Assembly (NCBI GenBank): GCA_020426425.1
Contig: JAGQQB010000112.1
Location: 1 to 9,633, forward strand
From: Planctomycetaceae bacterium
Lineage (GTDB): Bacteria > Planctomycetota > Planctomycetia > Planctomycetales > Planctomycetaceae
Direction: 5' to 3'
DNA: 9,633 nt
Shown here: positions 1-5,889 of the stretch, one piece after another
Layout: every line of letters begins with the position of its first letter
Numbering within the stretch: the first letter of the stretch is position 1
Notes under the pieces: model-generated
Told to the model about the DNA's origin: nothing
What the model saw: only the letters and a program-made list of their open reading frames with translations
Database searches by the model: none
Translations under genes and position numbers: made by a program

Positions 1-509
1 GCTGGGACTGTGACGGTCGATGTGGCTTGCGAACTCTGCTCCTGCTCAGGCTCTTCCTCGTTCACCGATGTCGGTTCCGTTGTTGGTGCGGGATGCACCG
101 ACGGATGGACCGCCTGCGGGACTGGGAACAGATCGGGCATCATGCCTCGGTCGTAGGTGGGATGCGTACCTGGATTATGCGTCGGCATCGGGGCGTTGAT
201 GATCGCGACCACGACAACGCAGGCGGCCAGGAACGTTGCAATCGGCCACCATTGGCGGCGCGACGGCGCCTCGGGACGACGATGCTTCAACCGCTGCGAG
301 ACCGCGGGCCACAGGCTTTCGCGCGTCTCGTAGGTCTCAGACTTATCCGCCTGTTCGAGGACTTTGAAGGACTGCTTCATCTGACGGTAATACTGGCGAC
401 ACTCTGGACAGCCAGACACGTGTTGACGCAGCAACTCGCGAGCGGATGCATCTTCCAGGTCGTTTCCGACCAGCAGGGCAATCTCGGTTCGTGCTTCACG
501 GCAGTTCAT
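1..509 (-). CDS. Membrane-anchored zinc-finger anti-sigma factor (3' end outside the window)
   Basis: Probably binds and inhibits the ECF sigma factor encoded just upstream, releasing it on an envelope signal. Translating the minus strand from the ATG at 507-509 gives 169 open codons that continue off the left edge. Residues 3-37 carry the zf-HC2 pattern: Cys3, then His30-x3-Cys34-x2-Cys37, the zinc-binding anti-sigma signature. A single hydrophobic segment at about 88-105 follows a basic stretch (RRQWW), so the N-terminus should be cytoplasmic. The rest is a Pro/Thr/Glu-rich, low-complexity periplasmic tail. The start lies 69 bp after the sigma stop, so the two are probably one operon. No strong SD precedes the ATG, and an in-frame GTG four codons upstream is an alternative start. 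The zinc motif, membrane helix and neighbour make the role fairly secure. The C-terminal sensor part is not visible. Confidence 0.85.
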   Translation of the reverse strand, partial: MNCREARTEIALLVGNDLEDASARELLRQHVSGCPECRQYYRQMKQSFKVLEQADKSETYETRESLWPAVSQRLKHRRPEAPSRRQWWPIATFLAACVVVVAIINAPMPTHNPGTHPTYDRGMMPDLFPVPQAVHPSVHPAPTTEPTSVNEEEPEQEQSSQATSTVTVP

Positions 510-578
510 GACACAACTCACGCAGGAGGGAATTTGAAGGCAGGATCGAAAAACGAGGGAGACTGTTTCAATGACAAA

Positions 579-1205
579 TCAGGTTTCGTCGGTGGTTCGC
601 TGCAGGATTGCTTCGCGTTTCTCCCACAACTCCTGAAATCGGTTGCGGGCTTCGGCGAGCCGCCAGCGGACGGTGGTTTCTTTGCGGTCCAGGATCGCGG
701 CGATCTCTGATGTGGAGAAGTTCTCCAGATCGCGGAGGATCAGGACCGTGCGGTATTTCTCGGGAATCTGGGCGATGACTTGCTGCACTTCCTGTTGCAG
801 ATCGAGTTCCGGGCGAGGGTCGTCCGCTTGTGGATCGAAATTCCCTTCCGGCGCCCGGTCCGTGAAAAAGATCGACCAGATGCGTCGTTTGCGTTTGCGG
901 TGATAGTCGAGCGTCAGGTTGACCCCGATGCGGAACAGCCAGGGGCCAAAGCGGCGGGAGGGATCGAACTGATCGAGCCGCTCGTACGCCCTGAGGAATG
1001 TCTCTTGTGCCAAGTCTTCGGCGGTGTCGAGGTCAGTGATGAAGCGGAGGATGACATGCATCAGCCGCCGCTCGTAACGCTGCACCAGCTGACCAAACGA
1101 GGCATGTTCGCCGCGCCGGGTTTCCTCGACCAGTCGGGCATCACTCGGTTGCGGAGTAGGATCGACTGCCATGCCATCGATGGAATCGGTCATGCGGGTC
1201 TTCAT
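579..1205 (-). CDS. ECF-type RNA polymerase sigma factor (sigma-70 family)
   Basis: Directs RNA polymerase to a stress or envelope regulon. The product is 208 aa, typical of ECF sigma factors. Region 2 spans about residues 37-105 and includes the core-binding AEDLAQETFLRAY stretch and the promoter-melting segment with WLFRIGVNLTLDYHRKRKR. An acidic linker follows, then region 4 at about 140-195, with IPEKYRTVLILRDLENFS leading into a helix-turn-helix (TSEIAAILDRKETTVRWRLAEAR). The ATG at 1203-1205 is chosen because GGAG lies about 8 nt upstream. Met5 and Met12 are in-frame alternatives. The zinc-finger anti-sigma gene follows 69 bp downstream, the classic pairing. A possible autoregulatory ECF promoter is described separately. 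Target genes cannot be read from the window. Confidence 0.93.
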   Translation of the reverse strand: MKTRMTDSIDGMAVDPTPQPSDARLVEETRRGEHASFGQLVQRYERRLMHVILRFITDLDTAEDLAQETFLRAYERLDQFDPSRRFGPWLFRIGVNLTLDYHRKRKRRIWSIFFTDRAPEGNFDPQADDPRPELDLQQEVQQVIAQIPEKYRTVLILRDLENFSTSEIAAILDRKETTVRWRLAEARNRFQELWEKREAILQRTTDET

Positions 1206-1245
1206 GTTCGCTACTCCATGGGGTCAGTCATTGCCTGCATCATAT

Positions 1246-1268
1246 ACGCTTTGAGCTGGTGACGTGTT
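1246..1268 (-). promoter_or_regulatory. Possible ECF-type promoter of the left sigma gene
   Basis: On the minus strand, AAC (1268-1266) is followed after 17 nt by CGT (1248-1246). This matches the minimal AAC/CGT architecture and spacing common to ECF promoters, which are often autoregulated. The CGT continues into TATATG, which could serve as a -10 for another sigma. The motif is only six bases, so chance is a real possibility. The start codon lies about 40 nt downstream. Confidence 0.22.
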
Positions 1269-1465
1269 GGAGAAATCCGGGAAACCAAAGCGGCTTGAAT
1301 CGTGCGCGCAAGCATCGCCATAGATGAGTGTTACAGCTTCAAAAGAGTCAGCGAGGCGTGTCCGTAGAACGAATTTCAGAACGAGGGTGGCTGGAGTTCA
1401 TCAGAACCAACATGCCGCAGCCGATCCGCCAACCCCCAGCTGGCTGCCGCAGAGCCTGCCGATCA

Positions 1466-1497
1466 CCTGCCATGGGCAGGCGAATCGGTTGATTCGC
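1466..1497. repeat. Two abutting perfect hairpins in the intergenic region
   Basis: The first hairpin has arms CCTGCC (1466-1471) and GGCAGG (1475-1480) around ATG. The second has arms GCGAATC (1480-1486) and GATTCGC (1491-1497) around the tetraloop GGTT. They share base 1480. There is no T-run after either, so they are not a canonical terminator. They lie about 90 nt upstream of the amidase start and could be an mRNA-leader structure or a protein-binding site. The function is unknown. Confidence 0.5.
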
Positions 1498-1586
1498 GTT
1501 GACGGTCGCCAAAGAGCCTGCGTACAAGCGCCCGTCGGTGGGATTCGTTCGTCCCCGAATTGTTCCTCTTCGCGTATCAATGCCCG

Positions 1587-2315
1587 ATGAATCGCTGCTT
1601 GCGTTTCTGGATCTTACTGCCAGCCCTGCTGCTGGCAGTGGCTGGCTGCGCGAAGCAACCGATGGCGCGAACAGCGGATGGGACAGATGCGACCACTGAA
1701 TCTGGCGCTGCGTTTGAGACGCTGCTGGAATGTCCGCAAACACCACTCAGGGAGTGGAAGTACGTAGTGCTGCATCACACGGCGACCCAGTCGGGTGATG
1801 TGGCGTCGATCGACCGCATCCACAAGCAGCGACGCGACGCGAACGGCGAGCCGTGGAAAGGGATCGGCTATCACTTCTTGATCGGCAATGGCGACGGGAT
1901 GCCAGATGGTGCGGTCGCGGCGACGTTTCGCTGGGTCGAACAAGCCGACGGCGCACATGCCGGAAGCCGGGACTATAACCAATACGGCATTGGGATTTGC
2001 CTTGTTGGGAACTTCGAGGACCATCCTCCTACGCCTGCTCAACTGGCCGCAACATCGCGGCTGATCGCGCTGCTGCGGCGCGAGTTTGCATTGACCGACC
2101 AGCAGATTCTGCGACATCAGGACTTGAAACCGACCGCTTGTCCGGGCAGACTATTCCCATTCGAACAATTGGTACTGGCATCAACGAAGGTGCAGCAACA
2201 GTTGGTTGAGACACCCACGGTTCCGGACAGGGAATGTGCCGAACCGGTCTCAATGATCGTATTCAAGGAGGGGACCCATGTGGGCACAACCGGAACGGTT
2301 TCCAACGGGCGCTAA
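1587..2315 (+). CDS. Lipoprotein N-acetylmuramoyl-L-alanine amidase (PGRP/Amidase_2 fold)
   Basis: Predicted to cleave the amide bond between N-acetylmuramic acid and L-alanine in peptidoglycan, acting outside the cytoplasmic membrane. The 242-aa product starts with a lipoprotein signal peptide: basic start, hydrophobic core at residues 7-19, lipobox V18-A-G-C21. The Amidase_2/PGRP domain spans about 57-200. The likely zinc ligands, by comparison with T7 lysozyme, are His63 or His64 (VVLHHTA), His177 and Cys185 in RHQDLKPTACPG. Tyr95 and Lys181 match the catalytic Tyr and Lys. ATG 1587 is chosen because it puts the signal peptide at the N-terminus; an in-frame TTG at 1560 would add nine residues before it. 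No SD is visible. The last 38 bp overlap the next gene in another frame. Either peptidoglycan turnover or recycling, or attack on other bacteria, is possible. Confidence 0.88.
   Translation: MNRCLRFWILLPALLLAVAGCAKQPMARTADGTDATTESGAAFETLLECPQTPLREWKYVVLHHTATQSGDVASIDRIHKQRRDANGEPWKGIGYHFLIGNGDGMPDGAVAATFRWVEQADGAHAGSRDYNQYGIGICLVGNFEDHPPTPAQLAATSRLIALLRREFALTDQQILRHQDLKPTACPGRLFPFEQLVLASTKVQQQLVETPTVPDRECAEPVSMIVFKEGTHVGTTGTVSNGR
2265..2271 (+). promoter_or_regulatory. Strong Shine-Dalgarno site for the hydrolase, inside the amidase gene
   Basis: AAGGAGG lies 6 nt before the ATG at 2278, still within the amidase reading frame. It fixes the start of the downstream gene and shows that the 38-bp overlap is real, since ribosomes can initiate there before amidase translation ends. 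It is the best SD in the window. Confidence 0.8.
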
Positions 2316-2988
2316 GCTGAGCAGTCCGACGCATGGCTGGGGTGCAATGAACTCCAGTCTCGCGCGGCAGCTCGTGTCCGAGCATCCGTTCGAGTTGGTC
2401 CTGCCGACCGGCTACGAGCCAGGCTATGCCTATCCGTTGGTCGTGCATTTCCATGCGGATGGGGGGAGCGAGTTTGAGATCCATCGCTGGTTTCCGCTGA
2501 TCAGTGATCGCAACTATCTCGGCGTTGGCTTGCGCGGTCCAGCCCTCGATGCGACACCGCTCCCGGGACGTTATCGCTGGACTGATAACGATTCTGCGGC
2601 CCACTCGGCTTTGGAAGCTGTACTCGACGAACTGTCCCTCGACTGGAACGTTCACGCAGGTCGGATTAACCTGCTTGGTGAAGGGTCCGGAGTGTTTACG
2701 GCCCTGCGGTTGTGGATGCAGAATCCCGGACTGATCGCGGGCGTCATTTGCCTACGGCCACCAGCCAACTGGACGACCCAGCTATCGCCATTGCCAGACA
2801 ATCTCCCCGGTCGGCTATTGTTAGATGGCATTGATCTCGCTGATCCAGAAACGATTGCCGCGCTCGATGCGTTGGGGGAGGCCGGGGTTGATCTCCGCAT
2901 CATGGATGGTTCCTCACCACACCCAGCACGACAGGCACGGGCTATCAACGAATGGATCATGTCCTCGATTGATTCGGCAATCGTCTAG
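2278..2988 (+). CDS. Alpha/beta-hydrolase-fold protein, phospholipase/carboxylesterase-like, nucleophile Ser apparently replaced by Gly
   Basis: The 236-aa protein resembles the small esterase branch of the alpha/beta-hydrolase fold. Seen in order are PFELVLPTGY at 37-46, the core strand YPLVVHFHADGG at 52-63 (oxyanion region), YLGVGLRGPA at 80-89, and strand plus elbow RINLLGEGSG at 129-138. The usual elbow is G-x-S-x-G; here it reads Gly134-Glu-Gly136-Ser-Gly138, so the nucleophile position is glycine. Flanking residues (LLG before, ALRL after) align without a gap to active relatives. LLLDGIDLAD (180-189) and His215 are candidate positions for the acid and histidine of the triad. There is no signal peptide or membrane helix, so it is probably cytoplasmic. 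The overlap with the amidase gene and the strong SD imply coupled expression. It could be a non-catalytic binding protein. Ser137 as nucleophile is possible but would need a shifted elbow. Confidence 0.75.
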   Translation: MWAQPERFPTGAKLSSPTHGWGAMNSSLARQLVSEHPFELVLPTGYEPGYAYPLVVHFHADGGSEFEIHRWFPLISDRNYLGVGLRGPALDATPLPGRYRWTDNDSAAHSALEAVLDELSLDWNVHAGRINLLGEGSGVFTALRLWMQNPGLIAGVICLRPPANWTTQLSPLPDNLPGRLLLDGIDLADPETIAALDALGEAGVDLRIMDGSSPHPARQARAINEWIMSSIDSAIV

Positions 2989-3092
2989 GTTCGGACGTCT
3001 CGTCGCGAATTCGATGGCCAGCGACATCTCCTTGGCGCCGCGAGTGTTTCCACGTGCGGCTGTTAAGAATGTGCTTCAAAGACTGGCTACAG

Positions 3093-3122
3093 TTGCAGTC
3101 TGTGACGTGACACGTGTACGAT
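3093..3122 (+). promoter_or_regulatory. Possible promoter with a palindromic operator-like core
   Basis: TTGCAG (3093-3098) and TACGAT (3117-3122) are separated by 18 nt, a fair match to a housekeeping promoter upstream of the pilin-like gene. The spacer holds a perfect inverted repeat, ACGTG-A-CACGT (3105-3115), where a regulator could bind. Only sequence resemblance supports this. Confidence 0.3.
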
Positions 3123-3165
3123 CGTTGCGGCGGGCAGGCATCGACTCACCTTACGTGGAAGTGGA

Positions 3166-4185
3166 ATGACAACGTCAAACTCTCGTGTACGCCGCACAGC
3201 ATTCACGCTAATCGAGTTGCTCGTCGTGATTGCCATTATCGCGATTTTGATCGCTCTGCTCCTGCCGGCGGTGCAGCAGGCGCGGGAGGCGGCGCGGCGG
3301 TCGCAGTGTAAGAATCATCTCAAGCAGTTGGGCTTGGCAATCCACAATTACGCGGACGCGAATCGATACTTTCCGCCTAGCGCCTCCGTGGATCTGTCGG
3401 TCACCTCAACCGGGAATAATGGTTCCTGGAGCGTGCATGGCCGGATCTTGCCGTACCTGGATCAGGCGAATTTGTACAATCAGGTCGATCTGACGACCGC
3501 GTGGGATTTCCAGCAGGCAATCAGCGGGCTGAAGATTCCCATTTACGCCTGCCCCAGTGATCCCAAGTCGGATCAGGCACGCGATCCTGGCGGCGGAAAG
3601 GCGATTCTGTATCCCACCAGCTACGGCTTCAATTTCGGGACCTGGTTCGTTTTCAATCCCGCAAACGGACAGGGGGGTGATGGGGTCTTCTTTCCGAACG
3701 CGTCCCTCTCTTTCCGGGATGTGACCGATGGAACGTCCAACACGCTGATGGCCTCGGAGGTCAAAGCGTGGCAGGACTACACGCGCAACGGTGGACCAGG
3801 ATCGACCACGGTGCCGCTCGATCCCGGTGACGCTGCCGCTCAGGTTGCAACAGGTGTGGAGTACAAGAACACCGGACACACCGAGTGGGCCGACGGTCGG
3901 GTACACCATCAGGGCTTCACGACGACCGTGACCCCGAACAGTGTCATCCCATACAACAACAGCGGTACCATCGTCGACGCGGACTACAACTCGTGGCAGG
4001 AGGGCAAGAATGGTTCGGCTGGTTCGCCGTCGTATGCCGTCGTGACATCGCGCAGCTATCACGAGGGGATCGTGCAGTCGCTGCTGGCGGACGGTTCGGC
4101 CCGGTCGATATCCGAGAACATCGATCTCCGCATCTGGCGGGCGCTGGGGACACGTGGCGGCGGAGAGGTCGTTGGCGAGTTCTGA
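3166..4185 (+). CDS. DUF1559 type IV pilin-like protein with H-X9-DG C-terminus
   Basis: A planctomycete-type pseudopilin, exported and probably processed by a prepilin peptidase; its exact function is not established. The 339-aa product has a short basic leader (residues 1-12, RVRRTA), then FTLIELLVVIAIIAIL, the methylation motif and hydrophobic helix of type IV pilins (about 13-36). Glu17 is the conserved Glu at mature position 5. The residue before the cleavage site is Ala12 rather than the usual Gly. LLLPAVQQAREAARR follows, the hallmark start of DUF1559 (SBP_bac_10, PF07596). Near the C-terminus, His-x9-Asp-Gly (HEGIVQSLLADG) and ENIDLRIWRALGTRGGGEVV give the H-X9-DG ending. The ATG at 3166 is preceded by GGAA at 5 nt. 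Genomes of this group usually carry many paralogues, so the neighbourhood says little about its specific job. Confidence 0.93.
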   Translation: MTTSNSRVRRTAFTLIELLVVIAIIAILIALLLPAVQQAREAARRSQCKNHLKQLGLAIHNYADANRYFPPSASVDLSVTSTGNNGSWSVHGRILPYLDQANLYNQVDLTTAWDFQQAISGLKIPIYACPSDPKSDQARDPGGGKAILYPTSYGFNFGTWFVFNPANGQGGDGVFFPNASLSFRDVTDGTSNTLMASEVKAWQDYTRNGGPGSTTVPLDPGDAAAQVATGVEYKNTGHTEWADGRVHHQGFTTTVTPNSVIPYNNSGTIVDADYNSWQEGKNGSAGSPSYAVVTSRSYHEGIVQSLLADGSARSISENIDLRIWRALGTRGGGEVVGEF

Positions 4186-4251
4186 TGTATCGCGGCATTG
4201 AGTTGCTGATCGCATCAGTTTCCCGAACGATGAATCGCGGGAGCATCCACC

Positions 4252-4347
4252 ATGATTCCTGCGGGCCGGTCGCCAACAGCATCAGCCACGACCGAAGGCG
4301 TACCAGTCGTGCCGATTGCTGCGACTGTGCCTATCGTCCGTTTGTGA
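4252..4347 (+). CDS. Possible 31-aa small ORF downstream of the pilin-like gene
   Basis: An ATG with GGGAG eight nt upstream (4239-4243) opens a 31-codon frame starting MIPAGRSPTASATTEG and ending at TGA 4345-4347. It is rich in Ala, Pro, Thr and Val, with no charged core and no recognisable domain. A second frame from ATG 4230 (47 aa, ending at 4373, Cys-rich) overlaps it, so at most one is likely real. Nothing beyond the SD supports it. The 239-bp gap between the pilin-like and CBS genes holds nothing else I can identify. Confidence 0.15.
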   Translation: MIPAGRSPTASATTEGVPVVPIAATVPIVRL

Positions 4348-4424
4348 TGCCAAGTCGAATTCAGCTTGTCTGATGCGTTCCCGCCTGCCGACCCAGAACG
4401 AGAGGGTCTTTCTGGGAGCGGCAC

Positions 4425-4877
4425 ATGCGCACGGTGCGGCAGATCATGTCTGCAGATTTCTGGACCATTCCCGGCGACGCGTCGCTGCTGGAGGCGGAAA
4501 CTGGGTTCATCACCACTGGAGCGGCTGAGTTCTATGTGGTCGATTCCGCCCGACAACTCCTGGGAGTGCTGCCCGATTACGAAGTGCTCAAGGCCCGCAT
4601 GCTCGATGGCCCGCAGGAACTGTTGGTCAGGGAACGGATGTTCCCCGTAACGCGAGTGCTCACGCCGACCTCTAACCTGATGGAAGCAGCGACCTTACTG
4701 CGAATGCACATCCATCGACGAGTGCCCGTGATTGATGGCGGCCGGGTTTGCGGGGTGGTCACCCGGACTGGGATCCTGGCTGCGTTGTCCACAGACGATG
4801 TCAATGAGGCCATTCCCGCCCCGCTCTTCCTGCGGCTGCGGCAGCGGACGAACCAGGCTGCACCGGCAGCGAATTGA
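4425..4877 (+). CDS. Two-CBS-domain protein
   Basis: A 150-aa soluble protein consisting almost entirely of a tandem CBS pair (Bateman module), the type that binds adenine nucleotides or other ligands and acts as an energy or redox sensor. CBS1 covers about residues 5-58 (IMSADFWTIPGDASLLEAE, then FYVVDSARQLLGVLPDYEVL). CBS2 covers about 70-125 (VTRVLTPTSNLMEAATLLRMH, then RRVPVIDGGRVCGVVTRTGIL). The first repeat is degenerate in its middle (ETGFITTGAAE); the second is canonical. The start is supported by GGGAG six nt before the ATG. There is no attached enzyme, transporter or DNA-binding domain, so it probably works by binding a partner. It lies 125 bp upstream of accD on the same strand, but a likely promoter sits between them. 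The ligand and partner are unknown. Confidence 0.88.
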   Translation: MRTVRQIMSADFWTIPGDASLLEAETGFITTGAAEFYVVDSARQLLGVLPDYEVLKARMLDGPQELLVRERMFPVTRVLTPTSNLMEAATLLRMHIHRRVPVIDGGRVCGVVTRTGILAALSTDDVNEAIPAPLFLRLRQRTNQAAPAAN

Positions 4878-4930
4878 ACCGGCGGATTCTTCCGTCGATG
4901 GCATCAGAACGCCGATTCCGACGAGCGGCT

Positions 4931-4958
4931 TTGCATTCGATCCAAGTTCCGACATAAT
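4931..4958 (+). promoter_or_regulatory. Candidate housekeeping promoter of accD
   Basis: TTGCAT (4931-4936) and CATAAT (4953-4958, five of six matches to TATAAT) are 16 nt apart. Transcription would start near 4965, giving a leader of about 38 nt before the accD ATG at 5003. It is the best sigma-70-like -10 I found upstream of a gene here, but the -35 is weak. Confidence 0.42.
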
Positions 4959-5002
4959 CTGCACGAACGCCCTGCCGGGCAAGCCGCCGGACTGCCCTCA
5001 TC

Positions 5003-5866
5003 ATGAGTAACGACACCGCGACCGTGACTACCGATCCCGCTCCAGCCGATGCCAACGGTCCTCGCCGCAAACGCGGTGTTCCGGAAGGATTGTGGCTGCG
5101 TTGCGACAGCTGCTCCGCCACCATCTTCCGCAAGCAAGTCGAGAAGATGCTGCATATGTGCCCAGAGTGCGGGCACCATTTCTACGTCCCGGCCATGAAC
5201 CGGATCGCCCAGCTCTTGGACGAAGACAGTTTTGAAGAGTGGTACGGCGACATGATCTCTGTCGATCCACTCGGGTTCGCGGATAAGAAGCCCTACAAGC
5301 AGCGGTTGATCGACGAGCAGAAGAAGACCGGCATGAAGGATGCCTGCGTTGTCGGCAAAGGCTACCTCAAAGGGCGGCCGCTCGTGTTCGGCCTGACCGA
5401 TTCCGCTTTCATCATGGGGAGCATGGGGTCGGTCGTTGGTGAGAAACTGACGCGCGCGATTGAAGAGGCGACACGGCTGAGGTTACCGCTGGTGATCGTG
5501 AGTGGATCGGGCGGCGGCGCCCGCATGCATGAAGGGATCTACTCGCTCATGCAAATGGGCAAAGTTTCTGCGGCACTGGCCCGGTACGATGCGGCGGGCG
5601 GCCTGTTCCTGTCGATCCTGACGAACCCCACGATGGGAGGAGTCGCCGCAAGTTTCGCTTCGCTGGGAGACATTGTGATCGCCGAGCCGAAGGCATTGAT
5701 TGGCTTTGCCGGTCCGCGTGTGGTCAAGGCGACGGTGAAAGAACCGCTGCCGGACGAATTTCAAACCAGCGAGTTCCTGCTGGCCCACGGGTTCGTCGAT
5801 CGCATCATCGCTCGGCCCGATCTACGGAACGAAATCGCCCGCATCATCGATTATTGCACTCGCTAA
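5003..5866 (+). CDS. accD: Acetyl-CoA carboxylase carboxyltransferase subunit beta
   Basis: Forms the carboxyltransferase half-reaction with AccA, moving CO2 from carboxybiotin to acetyl-CoA to make malonyl-CoA, the first committed step of fatty acid synthesis in the cytoplasm. The 287-aa length is normal for AccD. An N-terminal tail (1-30, Ala/Asp/Pro then basic) precedes the zinc ribbon Cys34-x2-Cys37-x15-Cys53-x2-Cys56. The crotonase-like carboxyltransferase core follows, with FIMGSMGSVVGEK at 136-148, SGSGGGARMHEG at 167-178 (a slight variant of the usual SASGGARMQEG), NPTMGGVAASFA and the GFAGPRVV segment. ATG 5003 gives the expected N-terminus although no clear SD is present. accA is not in the window. 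A Ser/Thr kinase gene starts 23 bp after the stop, so the two may be cotranscribed. Confidence 0.97.
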   Translation: MSNDTATVTTDPAPADANGPRRKRGVPEGLWLRCDSCSATIFRKQVEKMLHMCPECGHHFYVPAMNRIAQLLDEDSFEEWYGDMISVDPLGFADKKPYKQRLIDEQKKTGMKDACVVGKGYLKGRPLVFGLTDSAFIMGSMGSVVGEKLTRAIEEATRLRLPLVIVSGSGGGARMHEGIYSLMQMGKVSAALARYDAAGGLFLSILTNPTMGGVAASFASLGDIVIAEPKALIGFAGPRVVKATVKEPLPDEFQTSEFLLAHGFVDRIIARPDLRNEIARIIDYCTR

Positions 5867-5889
5867 CCGCCTTTCGGCCGAGTCTGACG

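Larger units (their letters stand above)
1206..1586. other. Divergent intergenic region between the sigma gene and the amidase gene
   Basis: This 381-bp stretch separates the minus-strand sigma gene from the plus-strand amidase gene and must hold both promoters. I see no convincing gene in it: open frames here have no recognisable protein features and run into the flanking genes. It contains a possible ECF-type promoter for the sigma gene (1246-1268), a 7-bp direct repeat AGAACGA at 1366-1372 and 1378-1384 (period 12), and two adjacent perfect hairpins at 1466-1497. No clear promoter for the amidase gene was found. Confidence 0.6.

Noticed and set aside
27..710. Long plus-strand open frame (227 codons) opposite the anti-sigma and sigma genes
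   Set aside because: Its translation has no recognisable domain, while the minus strand encodes clear zinc-finger, membrane and sigma motifs across the same bases.
1560..1586. TTG start for the amidase
   Set aside because: It would add nine residues before an otherwise ideal lipoprotein signal peptide beginning at Met 1587.
1348..1746. Minus-strand 132-aa frame across the intergenic region and the amidase start
   Set aside because: Low-complexity Ser/Arg-rich product with no domain; it overlaps the lipoprotein signal and domain start of the amidase.
3080..3101. Hairpin AGACTG/CAGTCT after the hydrolase gene as a terminator
   Set aside because: Six-bp stem with a 10-nt loop and no T-run, about 90 bp after the stop and overlapping a candidate promoter.
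3406..4215. Minus-strand 269-aa frame opposite the pilin-like gene
   Set aside because: Arg/Gly/Val-rich product with no domain, opposite a confidently identified DUF1559 protein.
5854..5889. TTG start for the kinase overlapping the end of accD
   Set aside because: The added residues match no kinase feature; ATG 5890 opens a normal N-terminus after the accD stop.
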